64,000 nucleotides of DNA from JAGXRK01 sp963714415 (GCA_963714415.1 CAVQOL010000003.1:1-64000), one strand, 5' to 3'; positions 48,491-57,850 are shown, numbered from the stretch's first letter. Notes: generated by a model not told the origin, from the sequence alone. A program made the numbers and translations.

Positions 48491-49417
48491 ATGACCGGAT
48501 TTGAAAATCATGCTGGATTCAATATTTCAAGTTCTAAACTTCAGGTTGTAGAAGTTATTTATGAAGGTGAGCAGTTTAAGCTCGTTAATATAGATGAAGC
48601 TTACTTTAACGACCCGATAGATCTTGAAAAAGATAAGGATACTAAAATAAGCGCCCTACTTCAGGGCGCTTTTGATGAATTACTGATAAAAAAATCTCTC
48701 AAAGCAACTTCAATTTCATTTACACTCCCTTTCGAGCTTTTCCATATAACGCAAGTGCCCTACGATAATACATTGTTATATCAGGATATGATTGAACAAT
48801 TCAGATGGGAATTTTCAGTTCTGTATCCTTACATTTCAACTAAAAATCTTGTTATACAATATTTTGAAATTGAGAAAAATGCCTTTAATATTATGCCTTC
48901 TTCAATGGTGTTGGGAATTCAGAGAAAGTATTTGCAAATGCTGCACAGCTTCTGTGAAAAAAATAATTTAAAATTAAAGTTTATTGATAACTTGCACATA
49001 GCAGCAGAAAGAGCTTTATCGGTCTGCAATGCACTCGTTTATAAAGGATTAACTTTAAGTATTTATTTCAACAATCGATTTCTCTCAATTTTGTATGCAT
49101 TTAATGGTAAGCCAATAAGCTTTAAAGTAATTCCGCTTAACGATGCAAGCGAGATAGTAGAGCATCTGTTAAGGGAAACCAAACCATCTCCTTCACTAAG
49201 GGTTGATAGAAGCCAGATTGAAGCTGCTTTTATTTGCGGTGATGAAATATCTGGCTCTGTGGTAGATACTTTAAATAAAACACTCGGATTAAATTTTATT
49301 CTTTTCAATCCATTTGACAAAATCAAACCCTCACAAAATCTTTTTGATAATAAATTATATCTCGAAAAGTATAACTCCTTCTCATCTGCTGCCGGTATTG
49401 CATTCCGATTGGCTTAA
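48491..49417 (+). CDS. PilM-like actin-fold protein
   Basis: 308 residues without signal peptide. The pattern NHAGFNISSSKLQVVEV at the N-terminus, IEQFRWEFSVLYPYIS, and a central section (CEKNNLKLKFIDNLHIAAERALSVCNALVYKGLTLSIYF) fits the PilM family of actin-like ATPases that bind the PilN tail on the inner face of the membrane in type IV pilus and related systems. The ATP-binding glycine motifs are poorly conserved. Neither PilN, PilO, PilQ nor an assembly ATPase is in the window. It sits 14 bases after the preceding gene. Confidence 0.55.
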   Translation: MTGFENHAGFNISSSKLQVVEVIYEGEQFKLVNIDEAYFNDPIDLEKDKDTKISALLQGAFDELLIKKSLKATSISFTLPFELFHITQVPYDNTLLYQDMIEQFRWEFSVLYPYISTKNLVIQYFEIEKNAFNIMPSSMVLGIQRKYLQMLHSFCEKNNLKLKFIDNLHIAAERALSVCNALVYKGLTLSIYFNNRFLSILYAFNGKPISFKVIPLNDASEIVEHLLRETKPSPSLRVDRSQIEAAFICGDEISGSVVDTLNKTLGLNFILFNPFDKIKPSQNLFDNKLYLEKYNSFSSAAGIAFRLA

Positions 49418-49436
49418 TAAATCCGAGGAAAATTTT

Positions 49437-49989
49437 ATGAGAATGCGGATCATATCAGGCGAGTTCAAAGGTAGATTCATTAAAGTTCCACAGTCTGATA
49501 AAATAAGACCAACAACAGACAGGGTTAGAGAAACACTATTTAATTTATTAAATAACCGTATCTCTTTTAAAGACATTAGTGTACTTGATATTTATTCCGG
49601 TTCCGGATCTTTGGGTTTGGAATGCTTAAGCAGGGGAGCATCAGAAGTTCATTTTATCGAAAAAGATTTTTTTATTTATAATAATCTTCTTGAAAATATA
49701 AAATCTCTTGGCGTTGTAGAACAATGTAAAGTTTTTAAGCAGGAAGCAATAAGATTCACTTCGCAGAAACCAAAAATCAAATATGAGCTAATACTTGCCG
49801 ATCCTCCGTTTCTTCAAAGATGACATTTATCGAGTAGTTGAGAATATTAAACTTAACGGTCACTTTTCAAATGAAGGTATAATGGTAATTGAGCGGTCAA
49901 TTCAAACCAAAGAAAAAGACCTAAAAAATTTTAAGGTAGAACCTTTTAAGGTAATAGGCGATACTTGTTTATATCAGATAGAGAATTAA
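49437..49989 (+). CDS. rsmD: 16S rRNA (guanine-966 N2)-methyltransferase RsmD (frameshift)
   Basis: About 183 residues when repaired, starting at the ATG preceded by CCGAGGA. MRIISGEFKGRFIKVPQSDKIRPTTDRVRETLFNLL, then VLDIYSGSGSLGLECLSRGASEVHFIEKD (SAM motif) and LILADPPF (catalytic NPPY-like motif). One extra base near 49809-49814, immediately after DPPF, breaks the frame; it resumes as FKDDIYRVVENIKLNGHFSNEGIMVIE. The rsmD-coaD pair is common in bacteria and both genes here carry a one-base break, favouring an assembly problem. Confidence 0.9.
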
Positions 49990-50061
49990 AAACTTTTAGT
50001 TTGAGAAATTTATTTTTATCATAACACAGTCAATTATCATAAATTATTTGAGACTTGAATA

Positions 50062-50539
50062 ATGAGAAAAGTAATTTATCCCAGGTACATTCGATCCTGT
50101 TACTTACGGTCATATCGATATTGTAAAGCGTGCAGTTGACCTATTCGCTTCGGTTGTTGTTACCGTTGCTGTAAATCCTACTAAGCAGCAGTTGTTTACA
50201 ACCCAAGAAAGAGTGAACATGCTTGAGGAGAGTTTAATTGGGTATGAAACCGTAACAATTGATTCATTTGAGGGCTTGCTTGTTGATCATGCTAAAGAAG
50301 TCGGTGCAACTGGAATAATAAGAGGTTTGCGGCAGGTTAGTGATTTTGAATTTGAATTCCAGATGGCACTTATGAACAGAAAGCTAGCCGATGATATTGC
50401 TACAATATTTTTAATGCCTCACGAGAAATATACTTACCTGAATTCAACAATTATTCGCAACCTTGCGTCACTTAGAGCAGATGTAAGTGATTTTGTTCCG
50501 CCAATTGTTCAGCAAGCATTGAAGAAGAAGTTTGGGTAA
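50062..50539 (+). CDS. coaD: Phosphopantetheine adenylyltransferase (frameshift)
   Basis: About 158 residues when repaired. Forms dephospho-CoA from phosphopantetheine and ATP. One extra C in the run at 50080-50082 breaks the frame at codon 7; the repaired start reads MRKVIYPGTFDPVTYGHIDIVKRA, with TYGH the H/TxGH active-site motif. IRGLRQVSDFEFEFQMALMNRKL and NSTIIRNLASLRADVSDFVP complete the family. Because CoaD is normally essential and no second copy is visible, a true inactivating lesion is improbable. Confidence 0.92.
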
Positions 50540-50551
50540 ATATATTTAACT

Positions 50552-50887
50552 ATGAAAAAATATCTATTAATCTTTCATTCACTTTTGCTGCTTGCAGTTT
50601 TGATATTAACATTTATGGACTTAAAGGAAATGCTGATTATTACTTTTCCTCCAATTGTTCTGATAGTTTTAATGATAATATTTATTGTGAATGAGTCAAA
50701 GTTTATAGTTATTCCTACTATCTTACTTGTCTTTATAGTAACCTTTGTTTTTGCTTTGATGGTTGTCGGGAATATTGTTTGGTCTAAGGGAACAGTGTTT
50801 CTGGTTATTATTTTATACGTTTTATTCCTGGCAGCAGAGTCAATTACAATTGTTTTTGCATTGAAATACTTTAAAAAGCAAATTTAA
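50552..50887 (+). CDS. Small four-helix membrane protein
   Basis: 111 residues, very hydrophobic, with four predicted membrane segments (about 4-22, 28-48, 52-76, 81-104). No recognised motif or family. It follows coaD by 12 bases and precedes a 115-base gap with no gene. Function unknown. Confidence 0.65.
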   Translation: MKKYLLIFHSLLLLAVLILTFMDLKEMLIITFPPIVLIVLMIIFIVNESKFIVIPTILLVFIVTFVFALMVVGNIVWSKGTVFLVIILYVLFLAAESITIVFALKYFKKQI

Positions 50888-51002
50888 AGTAGATTTCATT
50901 TCAATAATTTCATATAAATTACCCAATATTTCTTGCTTATCATAAATACTAAAAATAATTTAATAGTCTAAATATTTTATTACTTTATCTCAAGGTTTCT
51001 TT

Positions 51003-52220
51003 ATGAGTCTCAGTTTAATAGCTAAATCAATAAAAGCCTCTCCGACTCTCAAGCTTAATGAGAAATTTGCCATTTTAAAAGAAAAAGGTGATCCTGTAAT
51101 TCACCTTGGCGGCGGAGAGCCAAAAAGTAAAGCACCAATGGATGCTATGCTTGCAGCAGTTGCCCTTCTAAATTCAGGTGAAGTTCGTTATGCACCTGCA
51201 GATGGAATTCCCGCACTTAAACAAGCAATAATTCGCTACACAGAAGAATTTTATAATAGAAAAGTAAAACCGGAACATGTTATTGCATCCAGCGGAGCTA
51301 AACAAGCAGTAATGGTTGCATTACAGGCAGTCCTTAATCCACAGGAAGAAGTTCTTTTTCCTGCTCCGTATTGGGTCAGTTATCCAGATATGGCGAGACT
51401 GATTGGAGCTATTCCTGTTCCAGTTCTGCCTGAAGATGGAACATTTTATCCAAGATTAAAAGATATTGAAGATCGGGTTGGTTCATACACAAAATGTGTC
51501 ATCATCAACAGTCCGAACAACCCATCGGGGGCAATGTACTCTGAAGAGTTTATTGCCGATGTTGTTGAGTTCTGCGAAAAGAAAGATATCTGGCTGATCA
51601 TGGATGACATATATCATCGTCTTATTTTCGATGGAAGAAAACCGATTAACTGTTATAATTATGCAAAGAAAAAAGATGAAAATTCTAAGTTGATAGTTAT
51701 CAATGGAGTTTCGAAGCAGTATGCAATGACAGGTTACAGAATCGGTTGGGCGGTAGGTAATAAAAAAGTTATTGAGGCAATGAGCAATATTCAGGGACAC
51801 CAGACATCAGGTCCTTCTGTTCTTTTACAGAAAGCCGCTGTCGGTGCATTGAATGGAATTCAATCTGGTGTGGAAAGTTTAAGAGTAACACTTGAAAATA
51901 ACCGTAATGTTATGATTGATCTTCTGAATTCATTTGAAGGTGTTAAAGTAACTAAACCGGATGGAACATTTTATTGCCTGGCGGATTTTTCCGTCTATGA
52001 AAAAAATTCTAACAAACTTTCTGAATTCTTAATAGAGAAAGTCCAGGTTCTTACTGTTCCCGGAAAAGAATTCGGATTAGATGGTTATTTAAGACTTAGT
52101 TATTGCGGCGGAATAAAAGATATTCAGGAAGGAATTGAAAGAATGAAATGGGCACTCGATCCGAATTCACCTAATGAATTATATATTGGCGACAGAAAAT
52201 TAGTGAGGGATTGGTCATGA
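51003..52220 (+). CDS. PLP-dependent aminotransferase, probable aspartate aminotransferase
   Basis: 405 residues, fold-type I, AspC/AAT I-gamma-like. NSPNNPSGAMYSEE, MDDIYHRLIF, and the PLP lysine near 238 in INGVSKQYAMTGYRIGWAVG are present; RLSYCGG near the C-terminus has the substrate-carboxylate Arg. Residues 385-405 (PNSPNELYIGDRKLVRDWS) extend beyond the usual end. The probable reaction interconverts aspartate and oxaloacetate. Its TGA overlaps the ATG of the following PEP carboxykinase (ATGA), a strong sign that the two are translationally coupled and work together in aspartate to PEP conversion. Confidence 0.87.
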   Translation: MSLSLIAKSIKASPTLKLNEKFAILKEKGDPVIHLGGGEPKSKAPMDAMLAAVALLNSGEVRYAPADGIPALKQAIIRYTEEFYNRKVKPEHVIASSGAKQAVMVALQAVLNPQEEVLFPAPYWVSYPDMARLIGAIPVPVLPEDGTFYPRLKDIEDRVGSYTKCVIINSPNNPSGAMYSEEFIADVVEFCEKKDIWLIMDDIYHRLIFDGRKPINCYNYAKKKDENSKLIVINGVSKQYAMTGYRIGWAVGNKKVIEAMSNIQGHQTSGPSVLLQKAAVGALNGIQSGVESLRVTLENNRNVMIDLLNSFEGVKVTKPDGTFYCLADFSVYEKNSNKLSEFLIEKVQVLTVPGKEFGLDGYLRLSYCGGIKDIQEGIERMKWALDPNSPNELYIGDRKLVRDWS

Positions 52221-53861
52221 AATATCTCGAATTCAATACACCCGCAACTAAGCAGGCAATGGAACTTGCTTCGGATTTCAGATTGAAGAATCAGGGATTA
52301 ACCGATCTTGATCGGGTTTTCTGGAATTTACCCGATGAAGCACTTTATGAGGAAATAATTTTCCGTAATGAGGGAAGAATTAGTAAACAAGGTCCAATTG
52401 TTGTTAATACCGGCAAACATACTGCCCGTGCTGCTGCAGATAAATTTGTTGTGCAAGAACAAAGCACAAAGGATAACATCTGGTGGGGAGTTTATAATCG
52501 TCCATTTAGTTCAGAAAAATTTAATCAGCTGATGGGCAGAGTGCAGTCATTCTGTCAAGGTGAAGAATTATTTGTTCAGGATTGTTACGCAGCTGCTGAT
52601 CCTGATTACAAAATGCCAATTCGCATAATCACAGACAAAGCCTGGCATAGTCTTTTTGCTAGAAATATGTTCATCACAACTGAAGACCGTGATGAACTAA
52701 AAAAATTCATTCCTGAATTTACTGTTCTAACATTGTCCGGTTTTAAAGTTGATCCCGCTATTGATGGAACACGTACTGAAACTGCGATTATATTAAACTT
52801 TGCTCAACGAACTGCAATAATTGCAAATTCACTTTATGGTGGTGAGATTAAAAAATCAATTTTCACAGTTCTGAATTTTTTATTGACATTTCAGGATGTT
52901 CTTCCAATGCATTGTTCAGCAAATGTTGGAAAGAAAGGCGACGTTGCACTTTTCTTTGGATTAAGCGGGACAGGTAAAACCACATTATCTGCTGATCCGA
53001 ACCGATTTGCTTATCGGTGATGATGAACATGGCTGGAGCAATAATGGTGTTTTTAATTTTGAAGGTGGTTGTTATGCAAAAGTAATTCGTCTTTCTGCAG
53101 AACATGAACCAGAGATTTATGCAACTACCAGAAGATATGGAACGATATTGGAAAATGTAGTTTATGATCCTGTAAGCAGAAACATTGATCTTGATGATGA
53201 CCATATAACTGAAAATACAAGATGTTCATATCCTATTGAGTTCATTCCGAATATTGTTCCTGAAGGATATGTGAAAAGTCATCCGAAAAACATTATCTTT
53301 TTAACCTGTGATGCATCAGGAGTAATGCCTCCAATTGCAAAATTGAATCCTGCTCAGGCTCAATATCATTTTATAAGTGGGTACACTTCTAAGATTGCAG
53401 GAACAGAAATCGGTTTAGGAATTGAACCGCAGATAACTTTTAGTGCGTGCTTCGGTGCACCATTTATGGTGCGGCATCCGTTTGAATATGCTGCAATGCT
53501 TAAAGAAAGAATGTTAAAACATAATGCAAATGTCTGGTTGGTTAATACCGGGTGGGTTGGTGGAAGATTTGGAGTAGGGAAAAGGATCAGCATTCGTCAT
53601 ACAAGAAATCTTCTTAACGCTGCATTGGAAGGCAAATTAGATAGCGTTAAATATCGAAAAGACAAACTGTTTGGATTTGAAGTCCCCGTATCATGTCCGG
53701 AAGTTCCTGAAGATGTTCTCGAACCATCTAACTCATGGGGAAATAAAGATGAGTATTGGAAGAAGTATGATGCACTTGCGGCAAGATTTGTAGAGAATTT
53801 TAAGCTGTTTGAAAAAGGCTGTTCCGATGAGGTTAAAAAAGCAGGACCCAAAAGATTATAG
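52217..53861 (+). CDS. pckA: ATP-dependent PEP carboxykinase, divergent copy (frameshift)
   Basis: About 547 residues when repaired. Converts oxaloacetate plus ATP to PEP and CO2. ALFFGLSGTGKTTLSAD (kinase P-loop, near 251-260), GDDEHGW and HTRNLLNAAL are present. The frame breaks by one extra T near 53009-53012 (resuming as LLIGDDEHGWSNNG). It is recognisably related to the intact copy at 56161 but differs in the substrate loop: TARAAADKFVV here, versus TGRSPNDKFFV there, so the Ser-Pro-Lys/Asn positions are all Ala, and the later GGRFGVGKRISIRHTR replaces GGPYGVGNRMKIQHTR. It overlaps the aminotransferase by ATGA. It may have specialised catalysis or regulation; loss of activity is not excluded. 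Confidence 0.88.
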
Positions 53862-53876
53862 TAAATCTTTACAGCA

Positions 53877-54006
53877 GGGGCTGTCTCAAAAGGCCGAATT
53901 TCCTTGTCATTCCCACGAAAGTGGGAATCCATTTTGTTTTATGGGTTTTGGATTCCCGTTTTCACGGGAATGACAAATGAGTAAAATATACTTTTAAGAC
54001 AGCCTC
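53877..54006. mobile_element. 130-bp MITE-like element with terminal inverted repeats
   Basis: The ends GGGGCTGTCTCAAAA (53877-53891) and TTTTAAGACAGCCTC (53992-54006) are inverted repeats matching at 13 of 15 positions. Inside are two hairpins, ATTCCCAC-GAAA-GTGGGAAT (from 53909) and ATTCCCGT-TTTC-ACGGGAAT (from 53952), placed as inverted copies of one another. The CATTCCC..GGGAAT core is a motif seen in palindromic repeats and MITEs of many bacteria. No transposase is encoded. No clear target duplication is seen. It follows the first pckA directly and may end its transcript. Confidence 0.75.
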
Positions 54007-54160
54007 TATTTTTTTTACTACACTTTTCTATTCTTTATAATTGAACTTTAGAAATTTGTATCCTTAACTGTTGTTATACTCTTCGATTCAAATTTAATTG
54101 AAGGACTCAGGAAATTTCTTTAAGTTCGCCAATGTATTTTTAATTAAATGAATGGTGGTC

Positions 54161-54880
54161 ATGAATCTTGATGTACTTGTATTTGCTGCTCATCCCGATG
54201 ACGCTGAGCTTGCGATGGGAGGCACAATTGCTAAACTTACTAAAGCTAATTTAAAAGTTGGGATTATTGATTTAACGAGAGGTGAATTAGGAACACGGGG
54301 AAGTGCGGATATCCGTCAAAAAGAGGCTTTTGAAGCAGCGATAATATTAAAATCCTCTGTTCGTGAAAATCTTGATATTACCGATGGAAACATCGCCATA
54401 AATAAAGAGAATCTAATTAAAGTTTTGATGGTAATCCGTAAGTACAAACCTAAAATACTCTTTGCACCTTATTTTAATGACAGACATCCAGATCACATCG
54501 ATGCGAGTAAGCTAATTAAAAGAGCTATGTTTTCAACCGGTCTTCAGAAAATAAAAACGTTTGATAAGGAAGTTCTGCAGCAAGCTTATCGCCCGGAAAA
54601 AATTCTTTATTACATGCAAACGTACACTTTCAAACCATCATTTATTATAGATATTAGTGAAACATTTGATTTGAAAATGAAGGCTGTGCAAGCTTATTCA
54701 ACTCAATTCCATAATCCAAAAAGCCTTGAACCAGAAACATTTATTAGCAAGCCCGGATTTCTTGATTATATAAAATCAAGAGCTGTGTTTTATGGTTTTC
54801 AGATCAGAAAAAATTATGGTGAGGCTTTCTTCTGTGAAGAAGAAATTGAGATGGATATTAAAACTTTATTAGGTAATTAA
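54161..54880 (+). CDS. bshB1: Bacillithiol biosynthesis deacetylase BshB1
   Basis: About 239 residues. LmbE/PIG-L fold with zinc motif AAHPDDAEL (His-Pro-Asp-Asp), IIDLTRGELGTRGSADIRQKEA and FNDRHPDHIDASKLI (second zinc His). Removes acetate from GlcNAc-malate, the middle step of bacillithiol synthesis; the thiol is known in Bacilli and, in N-methyl form, in Chlorobi. The start at the ATG of MNLDVLVFAAHPDD matches the family N-terminus; ATGs 3 and 4 codons upstream (54152, 54149) are less likely. The bshA and bshC genes are not in the window. It overlaps the convergent kinase gene by 12 bases. Confidence 0.88.
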   Translation: MNLDVLVFAAHPDDAELAMGGTIAKLTKANLKVGIIDLTRGELGTRGSADIRQKEAFEAAIILKSSVRENLDITDGNIAINKENLIKVLMVIRKYKPKILFAPYFNDRHPDHIDASKLIKRAMFSTGLQKIKTFDKEVLQQAYRPEKILYYMQTYTFKPSFIIDISETFDLKMKAVQAYSTQFHNPKSLEPETFISKPGFLDYIKSRAVFYGFQIRKNYGEAFFCEEEIEMDIKTLLGN

Positions 54881-55973
54881 ATTTTGGTTTTGCTCATCTA
54901 ACGGAAATAACATAGTTATTTCAGTATAATTTCCGTATTTGCTCTTAATCGTAAATTTCCCGCCATACATTTCAGTAAGTTTTTGCGATATAGTTAATCC
55001 AAGACCCATGCCTTGTTGTTCGTATTGATCGCGGTCAAACTGAATATAAGCGTCTATCTGCTTCACCTGCTCATTCGTCATACCTCTGCCGTTGTCTTTG
55101 ATTTTAATAATAAAGTCTTTTTCCTTTTTAAAACTCTCAATTTCAACCAAACTGCCCGCCGTTGAAAATTTAAAGGCATTATCAATCAGTTCTTCAAGTA
55201 TAAGGTTAAATTCATTTAAAGAAATTTTAATTATACCATCCGATCCTTTTACAACAAGGTCGTTTGTCCTGTTATATCTTGATGCAATGGTTTCGGAAAT
55301 AGATTTGATTAATGGATAATGAGATTAAAGTAGGCTCAACAAGAAATTCTACTCTAAAGTTAGTATCACCTGATGCAAGTTTAAGTTTTGTAAATACAAG
55401 AAAGTTCTGAATCATTTTATTCAATCTTACACCAGCATCATAGATTGATTTGGAATATTCCACTATTGCAGGATCTGTATTCTCTTTATATCTGTCTATC
55501 AATAACTGGGCGTAACCAATGATAGAAACCAGTGGTGTTCTAAATTCGTGCGGTAATTTATGAATGAGACCTTTGCGCAAATCGTGGAAGCGTTCTTTAA
55601 GTTCTTGATTTCTATGCAGCCTTGTTTTAATGGCAGATAGAAGATCTTCTGTAAGAAATGGTTTTGTCAGGTAATCGTCTGCACCAAGTTCCATACCCTT
55701 TCTCATGTCACCTTTTTCTACTAAGGCTGTAAGAAAAATAAAAGGAATGGATGATGTTCGGGAATCTCTTCTTAGTTCCTTCAATACTTCATGACCATTC
55801 AATCCGGGCATTTTTATGTCACAAATAATCAAATCGGGAAGTTCTGTACGGGCAATATCAATTCCTTCTGTACCGTCTGCAGCCTGCAAACATTTGAATC
55901 CCTCAACCTCAAGAAAATCTGCAATAGATTGTCTTAGATCATTTTCATCTTCTATTATTAAAATTCTATCCAA
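54869..55973 (-). CDS. Response regulator-histidine kinase fusion (REC-HisKA-HATPase; frameshift)
   Basis: About 367 residues when repaired, soluble. N-terminal receiver domain with phosphoacceptor Asp52 (IICDIKMPG) and Lys near 104 (YLTKPF), a short linker, a dimerisation/phosphoacceptor domain with His142 (KLPHEFRTPLVSIIGYAQLL), and an ATPase domain (DNGRGMTNEQ, GMGLGLTISQKLTEMYGG). One extra base near 55308-55311 splits kinase from receiver; it resumes as ISETIASRYNRTND. The receiver comes first, so this is an intracellular relay kinase taking its input by phosphotransfer. It overlaps bshB1 by 12 bases at the 3' end. Confidence 0.87.
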
Positions 55974-56160
55974 TTGAGTAATTCTTTATAAATATCAGTT
56001 GTGAATATATAAAACTTTATTCTGAAAAAAATTAGTAATATTATAAAATTATGAATTGTGCAAACCAGTAAATAATTTATATATTAGAACCAAAGTTCAG
56101 TTTTGAAATAAAAAATAAAATATAGTCAAATTGGTGATTTAATTATAAATAGGAGTTATT

Positions 56161-57762
56161 ATGATACTTAAAGATAATGTTATCAAAGAATTGCAAAGCT
56201 TAGGAATACGTAATATAAGAGAGGTATTTTATAATTATGGAACTCCTGCTTTGTATGAGCAAGTAATCAGAAGGAGAGAAGGACTAATTGCTCATTTAGG
56301 TCCCTTGGTTGTTAGAACTGGATATCATACGGGAAGAAGCCCTAATGATAAATTTTTTGTTCGCGAACCTTCAAGTGAAAATAATATTTGGTGGGGAAAA
56401 GAAAATAGAGATATACCTGTTGATAATTTTGAAAGATTGTACTCTAAGATGAAGGCTTATATTCAAGGAAAAGATCTGTATGTTGAAGATTGTTTCGTAA
56501 GTGCTGATCCCAAGTATAAATTGGGAGTAAGAGTTATATCGGAAAACGCCTGGCATACATTATTTGCCAAGAATATGTTTCGAAGATATAAGAATGCTGA
56601 GGAACTGGCCAAACATAAAACCGATTTCACTATTATTCACATGCCGAATTACCACGCTGATAAAGAAGTTGATAAAACCAATTCGGAAGTTTTTGTAGTT
56701 GTAAATTTTGGAAAAAAACTTGTGCTTATCGGTGGAACAAGTTATGGGGGTGAAATTAAAAAATCTATTTTTACTGTAATGAATTACCTAATGCCATTGC
56801 AAAATGTAATGTCAATGCATTGCTCCGCGAATGTTGGGAAAGATGGTGATGTTGCGCTATTCTTCGGCTTAAGCGGCACAGGTAAAACTACTCTTTCTGC
56901 CGATCCTGACAGAAGTTTAATTGGTGATGATGAACATGGCTGGAGCGAAAATGGTGTATTTAATTATGAAGGCGGTTGCTATGCAAAAGTTATCAGATTA
57001 TCACCTGAAGCTGAGCCCGATATTTACGAGTGTACAAGAAAATTTGGAACAATTTTAGAAAATGTTCAGATTGATGCTCACAACAGAAAGCTTGATCTTG
57101 AAGATGATACATTCACAGAAAATACACGTGCAGCATATCCATTAACTCATCTTCCCAATATAGTAGAAAGCGGTATGGCTGGACATCCTAAAAATATAAT
57201 AATGCTTACTGCCGATGCATTCGGGACGCTGCCTCCAATTGCCAAACTAAGTGCGGAGCAGGCAATGTATCATTTTATATCCGGATACACTGCTAAAGTT
57301 GCTGGAACCGAAAAAGGTGTAACTGAACCTAAAGCTACATTCAGTACTTGTTTCGGTGCGCCTTTCATGGCTCTTCATCCAAATGTTTATGCTAAACTTC
57401 TTGGAGAAAAGATTAATAAACATAAAGTGAATTGCTGGTTGGTCAATACAGGTTGGACGGGAGGACCTTATGGGGTCGGCAATAGAATGAAAATACAACA
57501 CACTCGTGCAATGTTAAGCGCTGCACTTGAAGGTAAACTGGATAAAGTCGAATACTTTACCGATCCGTTCTTCAACCTGCAGGTTCCAAAGTCTTGTCCT
57601 AACGTGCCTGAAGAAGTACTTAATCCTAGGAATACCTGGTCTGATAAAAATGCTTATGATGAACAAGCAAAAAAACTTGCTAATATGTTTATTAAAAACT
57701 TCGAACAGTATGATTCTGATACTGATGACGCGATTAAAAAAGCCGGACCGAATAAATTCTGA
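56161..57762 (+). CDS. pckA: ATP-dependent PEP carboxykinase, canonical copy
   Basis: 533 residues, the usual size. TGYHTGRSPNDKFFVREPSS (substrate loop with Arg), GGTSYGGEIKKSIFTVMNYL, SMHCSANVG, LFFGLSGTGKTTLSADPDR (P-loop, about 236-248), LIGDDEHGWSENGVFNYEGGCYAK (metal site), and GGPYGVGNRMKIQHTRAML are all intact. It converts oxaloacetate to PEP, the entry to gluconeogenesis, or works anaplerotically in reverse. The start has a TAGGAG ribosome binding site. It is one of two related copies in 5.5 kb (see 52217). Confidence 0.95.
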   Translation: MILKDNVIKELQSLGIRNIREVFYNYGTPALYEQVIRRREGLIAHLGPLVVRTGYHTGRSPNDKFFVREPSSENNIWWGKENRDIPVDNFERLYSKMKAYIQGKDLYVEDCFVSADPKYKLGVRVISENAWHTLFAKNMFRRYKNAEELAKHKTDFTIIHMPNYHADKEVDKTNSEVFVVVNFGKKLVLIGGTSYGGEIKKSIFTVMNYLMPLQNVMSMHCSANVGKDGDVALFFGLSGTGKTTLSADPDRSLIGDDEHGWSENGVFNYEGGCYAKVIRLSPEAEPDIYECTRKFGTILENVQIDAHNRKLDLEDDTFTENTRAAYPLTHLPNIVESGMAGHPKNIIMLTADAFGTLPPIAKLSAEQAMYHFISGYTAKVAGTEKGVTEPKATFSTCFGAPFMALHPNVYAKLLGEKINKHKVNCWLVNTGWTGGPYGVGNRMKIQHTRAMLSAALEGKLDKVEYFTDPFFNLQVPKSCPNVPEEVLNPRNTWSDKNAYDEQAKKLANMFIKNFEQYDSDTDDAIKKAGPNKF

Positions 57763-57822
57763 AAATGATAGTTGTGTAAATTAAGCTTACAGTTTTCAAA
57801 TAATTAAGTTATCAAATAGTTT

Positions 57823-57850
57823 GTAGAGACGAATTGAATTTCGTCTCTGC
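57823..57850. terminator. Hairpin between convergent genes, resembling the 2113 repeat
   Basis: GTAGAGACGAA / TTCGTCTCTGC form an 11-bp stem (one G-T pair) with a six-base TTGAAT loop. It lies between the ends of the convergent pckA and methyltransferase genes and is a plausible bidirectional terminator. The GTAGAGACG...CGTCTCT ends match those of the palindrome in the T9SS gene at 2113-2142, so it may be a repeat-family member serving as a terminator. Confidence 0.65.

Noticed and set aside
53597..53932. Minus-strand frame starting MDSHFRGNDKE
   Set aside because: The MDSHFRGND start comes from the palindromic ATTCCC/GGGAAT repeat of the MITE-like element, a typical source of spurious genes; the rest is antisense to pckA.
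6788..55311. The eight +1 breaks as programmed ribosomal frameshifting
   Set aside because: The sites share no slippery codon, stimulatory structure or common gene class, and known programmed sites in these families do not exist. Insertion errors explain them more simply.
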